NCBI RefSeq assembly: GCF_003149105.1
Contig: NZ_QGDS01000005.1
Coordinates: 176,289 to 240,288 of the forward strand
Reading direction: 5' to 3'
From: Faecalicatena contorta
Lineage (GTDB): Bacteria > Bacillota > Clostridia > Lachnospirales > Lachnospiraceae
Length of the DNA: 64,000 bases
Part shown: piece by piece, positions 32,839-40,892 of the stretch
How positions within the stretch are numbered: position 1 is the stretch's first letter
Layout of the letters: each line of letters begins with the position of its first letter
Translations under genes and position numbers: made by a program
Notes under the pieces: model-generated
The model's database searches: none
What the model was told of the DNA's origin: nothing
What the model saw: only the letters and a program-made list of their open reading frames with translations

Positions 32839-33861
32839 TCAGATGTTATATTTTGTTTTTATAACAATATCGGTATAGTAGTATTCTTTCGTTGGCAGAG
32901 CATCCGCAAAGATTAAATTTTCCAGGATACATAAGGCCTGGTGCCCCTGCATGTATCCGTTTTGATCCAGAATAAAATCAAAGCCATCACTTTTTAAACC
33001 GGCAATATTTTCAGGGGTCAAGTCATAGACAATAACAAAGGGGCGCTGTTTGGATGGAATCTTTTGTTTTGCTAAGGCTTTTAAAACTCCCTCCTGACCG
33101 GCAGAAAATACCACGATACCTTTCAAATCAGAAAAAGTATCCAGACTTTTAGACACCAGCCGTTCCACTTCCCCGGGTTCATCAAAGCTGCTTTGAACCC
33201 CTACCAGATGAAGATCAGGGAAGTTCTCTTTTAATTCAGAGGTAAAGCCCTCCACCCGCATATTATTGACACTATTGCCAAAATGGCCCGTAATAGCCAG
33301 AACCTCGCCTTCTTTTCTCGCAAGCAATCCCATCAGTCCGGCGGCGGCCCGGCCACTGCGGATATTATCCATACCTACAAAACAGCTGCGCTTAGTACCA
33401 ATAATATCAGTATTGAAAGTAACAATCTTAATCCCCTGCTCAATCAGCTCATTGATTTTATTGCGGATCTGATTCCCGTCAACCGGCATAATTGCGATTC
33501 CCGCTACCCCCGCTTTCTCTAACCGCAGCAGAGACTCCATCTGGGAATCTTCACTTACATTCTCACATTCCTCAATGAGTAATTCAAAGTCTTTTGAAGC
33601 CGTTTCTTTTGCCGCATCCTGGATACCTTTTCTAATCCTGCTCATAAAAGAAGCACTTGACAGCTGCGTCACAATCCCGATTTTGACCTTCTTTTTATTT
33701 TCACTTTTCCTTTTCCGGGGCACATACTCCATTTCATCGGCAATCTGCAATATTCGCCTTTTCACATCAGGATTAATACGCCCCCGCTTATTAAGGGCAC
33801 GGTCTACTGTTCCCCGGGACACTCCCGCCCGGTCTGCGATATCTTGAATTGTTCCAGCCAT
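32839..33861 (-). CDS. LacI-family regulator of the iolCDB operon
   Basis: 340 residues from ATG 33861 (AGAGGTG ribosome site; the upstream GTG at 33882 is less likely). HTH TIQDIADRAGVSRGTVDRALNKRGRINPDVKRRIL, then a type-1 periplasmic-binding-like effector domain. Of the family subtype with VDRALN in the recognition helix, often tied to inositol or ribose loci. It is transcribed toward iolC from a promoter with the same operator arrangement, so it probably represses itself and iolCDB and senses an inositol-derived ligand (inference). The terminator between it and iolC separates the transcripts. Confidence 0.88.
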   Translation of the reverse strand: MAGTIQDIADRAGVSRGTVDRALNKRGRINPDVKRRILQIADEMEYVPRKRKSENKKKVKIGIVTQLSSASFMSRIRKGIQDAAKETASKDFELLIEECENVSEDSQMESLLRLEKAGVAGIAIMPVDGNQIRNKINELIEQGIKIVTFNTDIIGTKRSCFVGMDNIRSGRAAAGLMGLLARKEGEVLAITGHFGNSVNNMRVEGFTSELKENFPDLHLVGVQSSFDEPGEVERLVSKSLDTFSDLKGIVVFSAGQEGVLKALAKQKIPSKQRPFVIVYDLTPENIAGLKSDGFDFILDQNGYMQGHQALCILENLIFADALPTKEYYYTDIVIKTKYNI

Positions 33862-33899
33862 CCTTTGGTCACCTCTTATCACGTATTTTCTAAGAACTG

Positions 33900-33928
33900 A
33901 TTATAACACACACGCAAAACGCACGCAA
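33900..33928 (-). promoter_or_regulatory. Promoter of the iol lacI gene with operator in spacer
   Basis: Minus strand TTGCGT (33923-33928), 17 bases, perfect TATAAT (33900-33905). The spacer GCGTTTTGCGTGTGTGT resembles that of the iolC promoter, so autoregulation is likely. Confidence 0.6.
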
Positions 33929-33984
33929 CTTAATTATTTATAATGATAAAAGCACATAGTACTAAAAATTACGACAGGGATTTC

Positions 33985-34013
33985 TTGATATTATCCGTTT
34001 GAGCATATATAGT
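33985..34013 (+). promoter_or_regulatory. Promoter of the truncated response regulator
   Basis: TTGATA (33985-33990), 17 bases, TATAGT (34008-34013), about 90 bases before the start codon. Confidence 0.45.
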
Positions 34014-34103
34014 GTTACATATAACGAAAAAGGACTGATTTTAACAATTCTCAAACAACAGCATGATATAGTAATTTTGATTTTTTGTCTTGGAGGTCTG
34101 ATG

Positions 34104-34694
34104 ATGATAAATATATTAGTAGTGGAAGATGATAGTAAGCTAAATCAAATCGTATGCTCCCATCTTTCTGATAACGGGTATGCGGCAAAAGGCTGTTTCG
34201 ACCCCAGTGAAGCTTATGATTTGATGTATGGGCGTTTATACGACCTTATTATTTCGGATATTATGATGCCGGGGATTGACGGCTTTGAATTTGCAAAAAC
34301 GGTACGCTCTCTTAACAAGACTATTCCTATCCTGTTTATGACGGCGCGGGACGATATCGAGTCCAAACAAAAGGGGTTTCACTCCGGGATTGATGATTAC
34401 ATGGTTAAGCCGGTCAATTTAGACGAGCTTGTGCTGCGTGTTGCCGCACTCTTACGCCGGGCAAATATCATGGACGAAAAAAAGCTGACGGTTGGCAGCC
34501 TCACGCTGGACGCGGACGCACTTTCTGCAAGCATTGATGATGATGAAATCCCAGTAACTGTCCGTGAATTTAATATCCTCTTCAAACTGCTGTCCTATCC
34601 GAAAAAAACATTTTTTATCAAGGTGATACATCGCATTCCAGCGAGGGTAACGGCCTGGGACTCGCCCTTGCATATAGGGTGGTTGACAAATTAG
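34104..34694 (+). pseudogene. Response regulator truncated by deletion, fused out of frame to kinase end
   Basis: Frame from ATG 34104 (GGAGG at 34092-34096). The receiver domain is intact: VVEDD, phosphoacceptor Asp in LIISDIMMPGIDG and Lys in YMVKPVNLDEL. The winged helix begins (LTVGSLTLDADALSASIDDDEIPVTVREFNILFKLLSYPKKTF) but breaks before its recognition helix. The final 21 residues are the wrong-frame reading of a histidine-kinase tail. It can still be expressed as a receiver protein of about 196 residues but is unlikely to bind DNA. Confidence 0.8.
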
Positions 34695-34768
34695 GAGGGG
34701 AGTTGGAGGTTACCAGTGAACCAGGAAAGGGCAGCATATTCACTGCGACTATCCCCCTGAATTATTAA
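34613..34768 (+). pseudogene. C-terminal remnant of a sensor histidine kinase
   Basis: In the frame beginning at 34613 the DNA reads FYQGDTSHSSEGNGLGLALA and on to a kinase C-terminus (KLGGELEVTSEPGKGS, then FTATIPLNY), stop 34766-34768. This is the ATP-lid and G2-box end of a histidine kinase. The 5' part of the kinase, and the 3' part of the regulator, are missing. The join is at a run of six T (34611-34616), consistent with a single deletion between the two genes. Confidence 0.85.
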
Positions 34769-34786
34769 CAGGGTATTATTAAGGAA

Positions 34787-34824
34787 AGGTGCTTACTCCC
34801 GAAATGGGATAAGCACCTTTTTTT
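34787..34824 (+). terminator. Terminator behind the two-component remnant
   Basis: AGGTGCTTA...TAAGCACCT with an inner CCC/GGG pair, followed by seven T. It is the original terminator of the deleted operon. Confidence 0.8.
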
Positions 34825-34919
34825 GTTTTAATATTTTAGAAACAATTCTCAAGCAATTTATAAACAACAACATCGTAAAGTATGAGTATCAAAACGATAT
34901 AAGGACAGGAGGTATTACT

Positions 34920-35453
34920 ATGAACGAAACAGTTATAGGCGATAATGCTTTTATCGGCTATGAGTACAAAGATGTAACAATCAAAAATGATATGGTTTCT
35001 GTATATGCCGACGGCTACACCAACTTTGGCTGGACCTTGGAGGGAACTTCTCACCCCATACAAAAAGTGGGCTCGGTTACCCTGAAATTAAAACGCGACC
35101 GGAAAATCCGCAATAAAGCAGAGCTAACCCGCCTGCAACGGCAGTTTGACGCTTGCGTAAATGACATTATTGCACTGGACCATTCAAAGGTCATTGCCGC
35201 TGCTGCGACTGCTTATGTAATAGGCATATTCGGCACTGCTTTTATGGCAGGTTCTGTATTTGCATATTTGGCAGATATGCTTCCCTTAATGGTTATTCTG
35301 GCAATTCCCGGCTTTGTCGGCTGGATAATCCCTTATTTTTGCTATGTTCATATTAGCAAGAAAAAGACAGATAAAGTAACACCTTTGATCGACGGAAAGT
35401 ATGACGAGATTTACGACGTTTGCGAGAAGGCAAATAATATGCTTTCCATATAA
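34920..35453 (+). CDS. Conserved membrane protein of unknown function
   Basis: 177 residues. Soluble N-terminal half (1-90) with a GYEYKDVTIKNDMVSVYADGY start and a basic stretch KLKRDRKIRNKAEL. Two hydrophobic helices (about 96-118 and 122-146) and a short cytosolic tail follow. GGACAGGAGG precedes the ATG. I recognise no named family. It sits downstream of the two-component remnant and upstream of a 27-residue membrane peptide, and may be a leftover of the same mobile or antibiotic-response neighbourhood. Confidence 0.65.
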   Translation: MNETVIGDNAFIGYEYKDVTIKNDMVSVYADGYTNFGWTLEGTSHPIQKVGSVTLKLKRDRKIRNKAELTRLQRQFDACVNDIIALDHSKVIAAAATAYVIGIFGTAFMAGSVFAYLADMLPLMVILAIPGFVGWIIPYFCYVHISKKKTDKVTPLIDGKYDEIYDVCEKANNMLSI

Positions 35454-35483
35454 ACCTACAAAAACACGAAAGGAGGATACACC

Positions 35484-35567
35484 ATGAACTCTGCTGTTAT
35501 CGTCGTTGCCGCTATTGTGGTTGTTGTCGCTGCCGGCATTGCCGTTTTCATAAAACGACGCAAATAA
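35484..35567 (+). CDS. 27-residue single-helix membrane peptide
   Basis: ATG 35484 with AAGGAGG 8 bases upstream, stop TAA 35565-35567. The peptide MNSAVIVVAAIVVVVAAGIA is one long hydrophobic helix followed by VFIKRRK, so the N-terminus is probably outside and the basic tail inside. It is 30 bases behind the 177-residue membrane protein gene and in front of a terminator, so it is likely the last cistron of that pair. Function unknown. The strong ribosome site argues that it is translated. Confidence 0.55.
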   Translation: MNSAVIVVAAIVVVVAAGIAVFIKRRK

Positions 35568-35594
35568 GCACTAAAAGGAAATGTTTAAACAAAA

Positions 35595-35636
35595 AAGCCA
35601 TTGGGAGAGTAAAAACTACCAATGGCTTCTCTGTTT
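35595..35636 (+). terminator. Terminator behind the small membrane peptide
   Basis: AAGCCATTGG (35595-35604) pairs with CCAATGGCTT (35619-35628), then CTCTGTTTTT. It also lies at the 3' end of the convergent dehydrogenase gene. Confidence 0.7.
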
Positions 35637-35647
35637 TTCCAGAGTTC

Positions 35648-36703
35648 TTATTTCCCGGCAGCCTTTTCAGCATCATTTTGCGGATATAAGACCACCTCCA
35701 GCGCTTTCCCCTCCTGCATTGCCGCTAAACCAGTGCCAAACTCCTTAAGAGGCAGCCGATGAGTAATCATCCTGCTGAAATCACAACGCTTGCTCTTTAG
35801 CAGTCTGGTTACATTTCCAAGGGTGTAATTGCCAATATAGTTCCCGTAAATTGTTATTCCTTTAGCCGTAATATCATTTTGGCATAATTCCTGACGAACC
35901 ATCCCATTCTGTCCGAATAACAAGATGCTCCCGCCTTTTTTTACAGCCTTTATTGCTTCGGGTAATAATACACCAACCGCGTCTATTACAATATCAGCAC
36001 CAATTCCGCCGGTTTCTTTTAAAATCTCTTCATTCAGGTCTTCTGCAGACGGATCAATCACCCTGTCAGCTCCCTGACCCAAAGCATACTCCTTACGAAA
36101 TGCTGAAATTTCCGAAACCAGAACCCGGCCTGCTCCGCACAGGCGCATCAGGGTAGTGAAATACAAACCAATCGGTCCCCCGCCCAGTATCAGCACCGTA
36201 TCACCCGGCATGACCTTAAGCTTCTTAACCGCTCCCATAACACAGTTTAACGGTTCCGCAAAAATTGCTTCATCAAGGGAAACCATGTCATCAAGAACGG
36301 CCATTTGCTGTTCCGGCGCCACCGCATACTGTGCAAAGACACCATCTATATGTACTCCCATGGAAGCCATCTTTGTACAGAGATTACTGCTGCCGCTCTG
36401 GCATGCCGGGCATACGCCGCAGGGCAGGTTATTATCAAGGATAACCCGGTCTCCCTTTTTAAGTGTCCTGACACCGTCTCCCGTTTCTACTACTTCGCCA
36501 ACACATTCGTGTCCAAGAATAATACCTTTCGTTGCCCTGATTCCCGGAGGGTTGTGAAGAATATGAACATCTGTACCACAAATACTGGCCCTTAATATCT
36601 TAATTTTTACATCCTCATCCCGGGTAAGTTCCGGTACTTTCCGGGTGATAACTTCGTACCTTCCGTTTTCAGTGAAAACAACCGCGTCCATCATCTTACT
36701 CAT
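35648..36703 (-). CDS. Zinc-binding medium-chain alcohol/polyol dehydrogenase
   Basis: 351 residues. Catalytic zinc ligands in SICGTDVHIL and GHECVGEV, structural zinc set CGVCPACQSGSSNLC (four Cys), Rossmann motif ILGGGPIGLYFTTL. It oxidises a polyol or cyclitol with NAD(P). Last gene of the minus-strand operon that begins at 39811, overlapping the iolG-like gene by 8 bases. Likely role: alternative inositol or sugar-acid oxidation (context inference). Confidence 0.87.
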   Translation of the reverse strand: MSKMMDAVVFTENGRYEVITRKVPELTRDEDVKIKILRASICGTDVHILHNPPGIRATKGIILGHECVGEVVETGDGVRTLKKGDRVILDNNLPCGVCPACQSGSSNLCTKMASMGVHIDGVFAQYAVAPEQQMAVLDDMVSLDEAIFAEPLNCVMGAVKKLKVMPGDTVLILGGGPIGLYFTTLMRLCGAGRVLVSEISAFRKEYALGQGADRVIDPSAEDLNEEILKETGGIGADIVIDAVGVLLPEAIKAVKKGGSILLFGQNGMVRQELCQNDITAKGITIYGNYIGNYTLGNVTRLLKSKRCDFSRMITHRLPLKEFGTGLAAMQEGKALEVVLYPQNDAEKAAGK

Positions 36704-37712
36704 TTTCTTTTCCCTCCAGATATGCCTGGTGCAATTTAAGGCAAAACTCCAGGCTCATTGTTCCATCATAAGCAGTAACCTGTGGCTTTCTTCCATTTAT
36801 AATGCACTCCACAAAATCATCCATTTCCTTAAAAAAAGCCTCACTCCAACGGCTGATAAAGCTATCCTGGCAAGCTTCCAGATGACCTTCCGCCACCAAA
36901 GCAGACAGATAATTACGCCGGGGAACATGATTAACCCTAAGGGTTCCCTTCGTCCCCACAATTTCGGACTCTACATGACTGCAAGTCCCGGTCCTCCCCA
37001 CTTGTATATAAGCCATGGTACCATTATCAAACGCGGTCAGTGACGCACCATTATCGTAATCATCATAAGCAGCCAGCTCCTTGCAAACATAAGCTCCGCC
37101 ATAGGCGTGAACCTTAATCGGCTCGCTCCCTAAAAACCACCGGGCCAAATCCGTATCATGGCTCCCCATTTCAATAAACCAGGGGACATAAATACCGTTC
37201 TTAACTCCTTCCAGGTGATCCGGCAGTACTTCTGCGGGATCAATGCTGCTGCCCTTATACATAATCGGCACGCCAATCTCCCCGGCTTCAATTCTTTCCT
37301 TTGCTTCAGCATAGGAAGGATCAAAGCGCCGCATAAATCCCACCGTGAAGCATTTACCGGCATTTTCCTTCACAGCTGCTTCTATTTCTTTGCAATCTTC
37401 CAGGGTCTTCGCCAGGGGTTTCTCACAGAATATATGTTTTCCGGCTGCACACGCCTTTAAAACGGGTTCCTTATGTGCATCCGCTCCAGTAGCGATAACT
37501 ACCGCGTCAAGCTCCGGAAACGCCAACAGTTCATCAACAGAAGTAAAACCGTAAGGAATGTTATACTCTTCTCTTACTTTCTCAACTTTCTCCGGAGTTC
37601 TCCCGCAAACTGCTGCCACCTCTGCTGTCTTTATCCTGTTTTGTAAGTTCTGCAGGTGTATTTTGCCCATTGTTCCCAGACCAATTATACCAAACTTAAT
37701 TTTTTTATCCAT
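36696..37712 (-). CDS. iolG: Inositol 2-dehydrogenase-like Gfo/Idh/MocA oxidoreductase
   Basis: 338 residues. Rossmann motif IIGLGTMGKIH (9-19), catalytic Lys in CEKPLAKT, and the Asp/His pair in GSHDTDLARWFLG. This is one of three Gfo/Idh/MocA enzymes in the region. It fits inositol 2-dehydrogenase or scyllo-inositol dehydrogenase; assignment between these is not possible from sequence alone. It starts 9 bases after iolE of the same operon. Confidence 0.8.
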   Translation of the reverse strand: MDKKIKFGIIGLGTMGKIHLQNLQNRIKTAEVAAVCGRTPEKVEKVREEYNIPYGFTSVDELLAFPELDAVVIATGADAHKEPVLKACAAGKHIFCEKPLAKTLEDCKEIEAAVKENAGKCFTVGFMRRFDPSYAEAKERIEAGEIGVPIMYKGSSIDPAEVLPDHLEGVKNGIYVPWFIEMGSHDTDLARWFLGSEPIKVHAYGGAYVCKELAAYDDYDNGASLTAFDNGTMAYIQVGRTGTCSHVESEIVGTKGTLRVNHVPRRNYLSALVAEGHLEACQDSFISRWSEAFFKEMDDFVECIINGRKPQVTAYDGTMSLEFCLKLHQAYLEGKENE

Positions 37713-37721
37713 TTTTTACTC

Positions 37722-38615
37722 CTATAATCCCGTCTGCTCTTTGACGTATTTACGCGCCTTAAGGGCAAACTCAAAAGGATTGGCAAGAGCCGGATCCTGT
37801 TCGGCTTCTACCATCATCCACCCGGCATATCCCTTTTTCTCAAGTTCTGCAAAAACCCCGGGGAAATCCACAAACCCGTCTCCCGGAACCGTAAAACAAC
37901 CAGCTAACACCGCCTGCCTGAACGCAAAACCTTCCCGATAAGCCTGCTCCATTTTTTCTTTTCTAATATCCTTTAAATGTACATGACCGGTTCGGCCTGC
38001 AAAGAGAACCGCTGCCCGCACAACATTTTCTCCGGCAAATGTAAAATGCCCGGTATCAAAACACAAATAAACATATCGAGGGTCGGTATTATCCAATAAG
38101 CGCCGGGTCTCTTCAAGGGTTTGCACCACCGTCGCCATATGATGGTGAAAACACAATTTAAAGCCCCGGGCGGCTGCAATTTTTCCCAGCTTGTTTAAGC
38201 CATCGCAAAGCTTCTCCCACTCCATGTCACTGGCAAGAGGCTTATGCTCACCAAACATGGATACCCGCTCAGCAAACAAGCATCTGGTTAACTCGCAGAC
38301 ATTAATCCGCTTCGCTCCCACCGCCTCTAAAAAATCCAATTGTTTCATAAACGCTGCTTCATTTTCCTCATAGGGCGCTGAACACAAATAACTGGAAAAC
38401 CACTGGCTGGCAATCTTAAGCCCCCTCATTTCTAATGCCTTATTCAGCACCGCCGGATCAGCAGGAAACCTGCCGCCCACTTCCGTCCCGGTGAAACCTG
38501 CCAGGGCGGCTTCCGAAACCATTTGTTCAAAGGTATTGTTCCCGCCCAACTCAGGCATGTCGTCATTCGTCCATCCGATAGGTGCAATCCCCAGTTCAAT
38601 CTTACCAAATCCCAT
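37722..38615 (-). CDS. iolE: Myo-inosose-2 dehydratase (first copy)
   Basis: 297 residues, xylose-isomerase-like barrel. It has the family start IELGIAPIGWTNDDMPELG and metal-site residues in LCFHHHMATVVQT, FDTGHFTFAGE, HVHLKDIR and MVEAEQDPA. It dehydrates 2-keto-myo-inositol to the cyclohexane-dione. A second copy at 45538-46434 is clearly paralogous (same start, same motifs). The 28-base repeat at 38661-38688 lies 46 bases upstream of this start. Confidence 0.93.
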   Translation of the reverse strand: MGFGKIELGIAPIGWTNDDMPELGGNNTFEQMVSEAALAGFTGTEVGGRFPADPAVLNKALEMRGLKIASQWFSSYLCSAPYEENEAAFMKQLDFLEAVGAKRINVCELTRCLFAERVSMFGEHKPLASDMEWEKLCDGLNKLGKIAAARGFKLCFHHHMATVVQTLEETRRLLDNTDPRYVYLCFDTGHFTFAGENVVRAAVLFAGRTGHVHLKDIRKEKMEQAYREGFAFRQAVLAGCFTVPGDGFVDFPGVFAELEKKGYAGWMMVEAEQDPALANPFEFALKARKYVKEQTGL

Positions 38616-38660
38616 TTAAACATCCTCCTATTATAGACATCTTCCTGCTATAGGCATTCT

Positions 38661-38688
38661 GTATCTGTTCAGAACCATGAACAGTTAC
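38661..38688. repeat. 28-bp upstream repeat, copy 1
   Basis: GTATCTGTTCAGAACCATGA and the next 8 bases; 27 of 28 match copy 2 at 48361-48388. It contains CTGTTC/GAACAG as an inverted repeat with an 8-base spacer. Here it overlaps the last codons of the 38669 gene and lies about 46 bases before iolE; copy 2 lies about 52 bases before an iolG gene. A shared operator or leader structure is likely. Confidence 0.65.
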
Positions 38689-39811
38689 AACATTCTTCCC
38701 ATGTTCTGCTCTTCAGTGACTTAAGCACAGCGCTGGCTACGCCATCCACCTTGGCTGCCATAGCAAAATTCGCGGCATATTCACCTCCGGCCATGGCCTG
38801 CATTAATTCATGGGCCTGTAATACTTTCATATCATCAAAGCCAATGGCAATCCCTCCAGCCGGCTGAAAATACTTATAACCTTTATGTTCCGGGTTTAAC
38901 AGCACTGTGCGGAAACCACTGTCCCGCCCCTTTCTCTTATCTGCATCCTGCTTAAAATAGACCTGCACTTCGCACATCCGCTCGAGATCATAGACTACCG
39001 TTCCCTTCGTCCCCTGGATTTCATAATAGAAATAATTCTTCCGGCCGGTAGCAACTCTGGATGAGGAAAAATCACCAATAACTCCGTTTTTATACTTTAC
39101 CAGAAAGGTAATAATATCATCATTTTCAACTTTACCAGTTTTGTCACTGCCGGCAATCGGGCGCTCCGGGACCACAACTGAATCAATCCCGATAACCTCT
39201 TTGATATCCCCAAGAATCATCTGGGATACGGATAACAGATGACTGCATAAGTCCCCTAAAGCTCCCGAGCCGGCAGTCTCATTTACATGGCGCCAGGTCA
39301 GGGGCAGTTTGGGATCAAGGAGCATATCCTGATCGTAAGTTGCATGAATCCGCATGATTTCACCAAGCTCTCCGGTTTCTACTAACTCCTTAACATACTG
39401 GTTTGCCGGATTCATTAAGTTAGAGAAGCCACAATAATTAACTACTCCCTTTTCTTTAGCCAGCTCCGCCAGAATTTGCGATTCCTCACCGGAGAGAGAT
39501 AAAGGTTTCTCACAAAAAACGTGCTTTCCATTTTCCAGGGCTGCCTTAACCATTTCAAAATGCATATTGTTAGGGGTGGCTACATCCACCAGGGTAACTG
39601 CGGGATCCGTTACCACCGCGCGCCAATCGGTCGTATAACGCTTATACCCCAGAGACTCGGCGGCTTCCTTCACCTGTTCCTCATAAACATCCGCAATGAT
39701 TTCAAAGACTGGTAAATCATCTCCAAAAATCATTCCGGCATGGTGAAAGGCTACCGTGTGAGCCCGCCCCATCCAGCCGGCACCAATCAAGCCAATTTTT
39801 GTTTCTTTCAT
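38669..39811 (-). CDS. Gfo/Idh/MocA-family oxidoreductase
   Basis: 380 residues from ATG 39811 (GGAGG 9 bases upstream; the in-frame ATG at 39826 is inside that ribosome site). Rossmann motif LIGAGWMGRAHT, catalytic-type Lys in CEKPLSLSGEE, and a long GFSNLMNPANQYVKEL segment. Probably oxidises an inositol isomer or sugar-derived substrate. The last residues (CCNCSWF) are encoded by the 28-bp repeat and look unlike a family C-terminus, suggesting the natural end was replaced. First gene of the operon running to 35648. Confidence 0.83.
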   Translation of the reverse strand: MKETKIGLIGAGWMGRAHTVAFHHAGMIFGDDLPVFEIIADVYEEQVKEAAESLGYKRYTTDWRAVVTDPAVTLVDVATPNNMHFEMVKAALENGKHVFCEKPLSLSGEESQILAELAKEKGVVNYCGFSNLMNPANQYVKELVETGELGEIMRIHATYDQDMLLDPKLPLTWRHVNETAGSGALGDLCSHLLSVSQMILGDIKEVIGIDSVVVPERPIAGSDKTGKVENDDIITFLVKYKNGVIGDFSSSRVATGRKNYFYYEIQGTKGTVVYDLERMCEVQVYFKQDADKRKGRDSGFRTVLLNPEHKGYKYFQPAGGIAIGFDDMKVLQAHELMQAMAGGEYAANFAMAAKVDGVASAVLKSLKSRTWEECCNCSWF

Positions 39812-39890
39812 TTTCTTGTCCTCCATAAAAATAATTTAAAATTAACTTTCTATGACCCATCTTCACAACTTCCATTTGACAGGTTCTTTC

Positions 39891-39960
39891 CCACATAATA
39901 TAATATTTGTTAATGATTATCACTACATATTCTTGTCATAAAATAACATAAAATTGACCT
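39891..39960. repeat. 70-bp duplicated regulatory region, copy 1
   Basis: 67 of 70 bases match 45466-45535 in the same orientation. It lies between the minus-strand operon (ATG 39811) and the divergent AraC gene (ATG 39976). Copy 2 lies directly upstream of iolH and the ABC importer operon. It contains TGATAATCATTA-like sequence on the minus strand (15 of 19 against the Fur box) and a TATATT -10-like box with no good -35, as expected for an activator-dependent promoter. Confidence 0.8.
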
Positions 39961-39975
39961 TGTGGAGGAATGAGA

Positions 39976-40818
39976 ATGAAGGATGTTGGTGTCTTGAAAG
40001 ATTCGGAACGTTTTTATTATGAACCTGACCCTTTTACGAAAAAAAATCTCTGCTATATCCCTCATGCAGGGATCTATCACTGTGACCAGCATTATATCGT
40101 GGAACGGGAATGGCTTGACACCTGCCACGTAATCATTGTAGATGAGGGCAGCCTGATGGTCAGATACCGGGGCGAAGAAAAAAAGGCACCTGCCGGGAGC
40201 CTTGTACTATTAGACTGCCGGGAACCCCATTGTTATTATGCCGGCACCGATGACCTGAGAATGCGTTGGTTCCATTTAACCGGAAGCAGCAGTACAGCCT
40301 ATACCAATATGTTGTTAAAGCACCAGGGTTGTATTTTCTATCCGCAGAATTTAACTTCTGAGATTGAGCATTGCTGCGAGCGTATTATCAAAAATGTTAA
40401 GCAGGCAAACACCTCACCTCATACTATGGCTCTTTATCTTCAGCGCCTGCTAACACAACTGGCAGAACTTAATAGCGAACAGGAAAAGGGAAATCTGGAA
40501 CTGTTATTGGAGGATACAATCCAATATATGGAAGAGCATCTGGGACAAAGTAATCTGTCTCTGAATCAGCTCGCCGAGAAAGCCTCCCTCAGTACCCATT
40601 ACTATTTACGCAAGTTTAAAGAGGCTTATCAGGTAACCCCTCACCGCTATCTCCTTCAACTGCGCATCAGGCATGCCAAGAAACTGCTCAGCACTACCGC
40701 CGCCAGTATTGAGAATATCGGCGAGACGTGCGGCTTCTGCAACACTTCACACTTCATCCATAATTTCCGCAAGCTGGAAAACATAACTCCACTTCAGTAC
40801 CGTTCCCTATGGAAATAA
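39976..40818 (+). CDS. AraC-family transcriptional regulator
   Basis: 280 residues from ATG 39976 (GGAGG 7 bases upstream; the ATG at 39970 is too close). N-terminal cupin-like effector domain (about 20-150: HYIVEREWLDTCHVIIVDEGSLMVRYRG). C-terminal double HTH (about 180-280: LNQLAEKASLSTHYYLRKFKEAYQVTPHRYLLQLRI, then SIENIGETCGFCNTSHFIHNFRKLENITPLQYR). Divergent from the operon at 39811, and the same 70-bp sequence sits in front of the iolH-ABC operon, so it is the natural candidate activator of both. Confidence 0.9.
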   Translation: MKDVGVLKDSERFYYEPDPFTKKNLCYIPHAGIYHCDQHYIVEREWLDTCHVIIVDEGSLMVRYRGEEKKAPAGSLVLLDCREPHCYYAGTDDLRMRWFHLTGSSSTAYTNMLLKHQGCIFYPQNLTSEIEHCCERIIKNVKQANTSPHTMALYLQRLLTQLAELNSEQEKGNLELLLEDTIQYMEEHLGQSNLSLNQLAEKASLSTHYYLRKFKEAYQVTPHRYLLQLRIRHAKKLLSTTAASIENIGETCGFCNTSHFIHNFRKLENITPLQYRSLWK

Positions 40819-40841
40819 TAGCTTTCTATACTAAATAGTTA

Positions 40842-40887
40842 TGGCGTTCTTATCCAGGTGAAAAAACCACCACAGCTAAGAACGCCA
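40842..40887. terminator. Hairpin between the AraC gene and the ABC permease gene
   Basis: TGGCGTTCTTA (40842-40852) pairs perfectly with TAAGAACGCCA (40877-40887), with an inner GGTG/CACC hairpin. U-runs are short, so termination strength is uncertain. Confidence 0.6.
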
Positions 40888-40892
40888 CTTTA

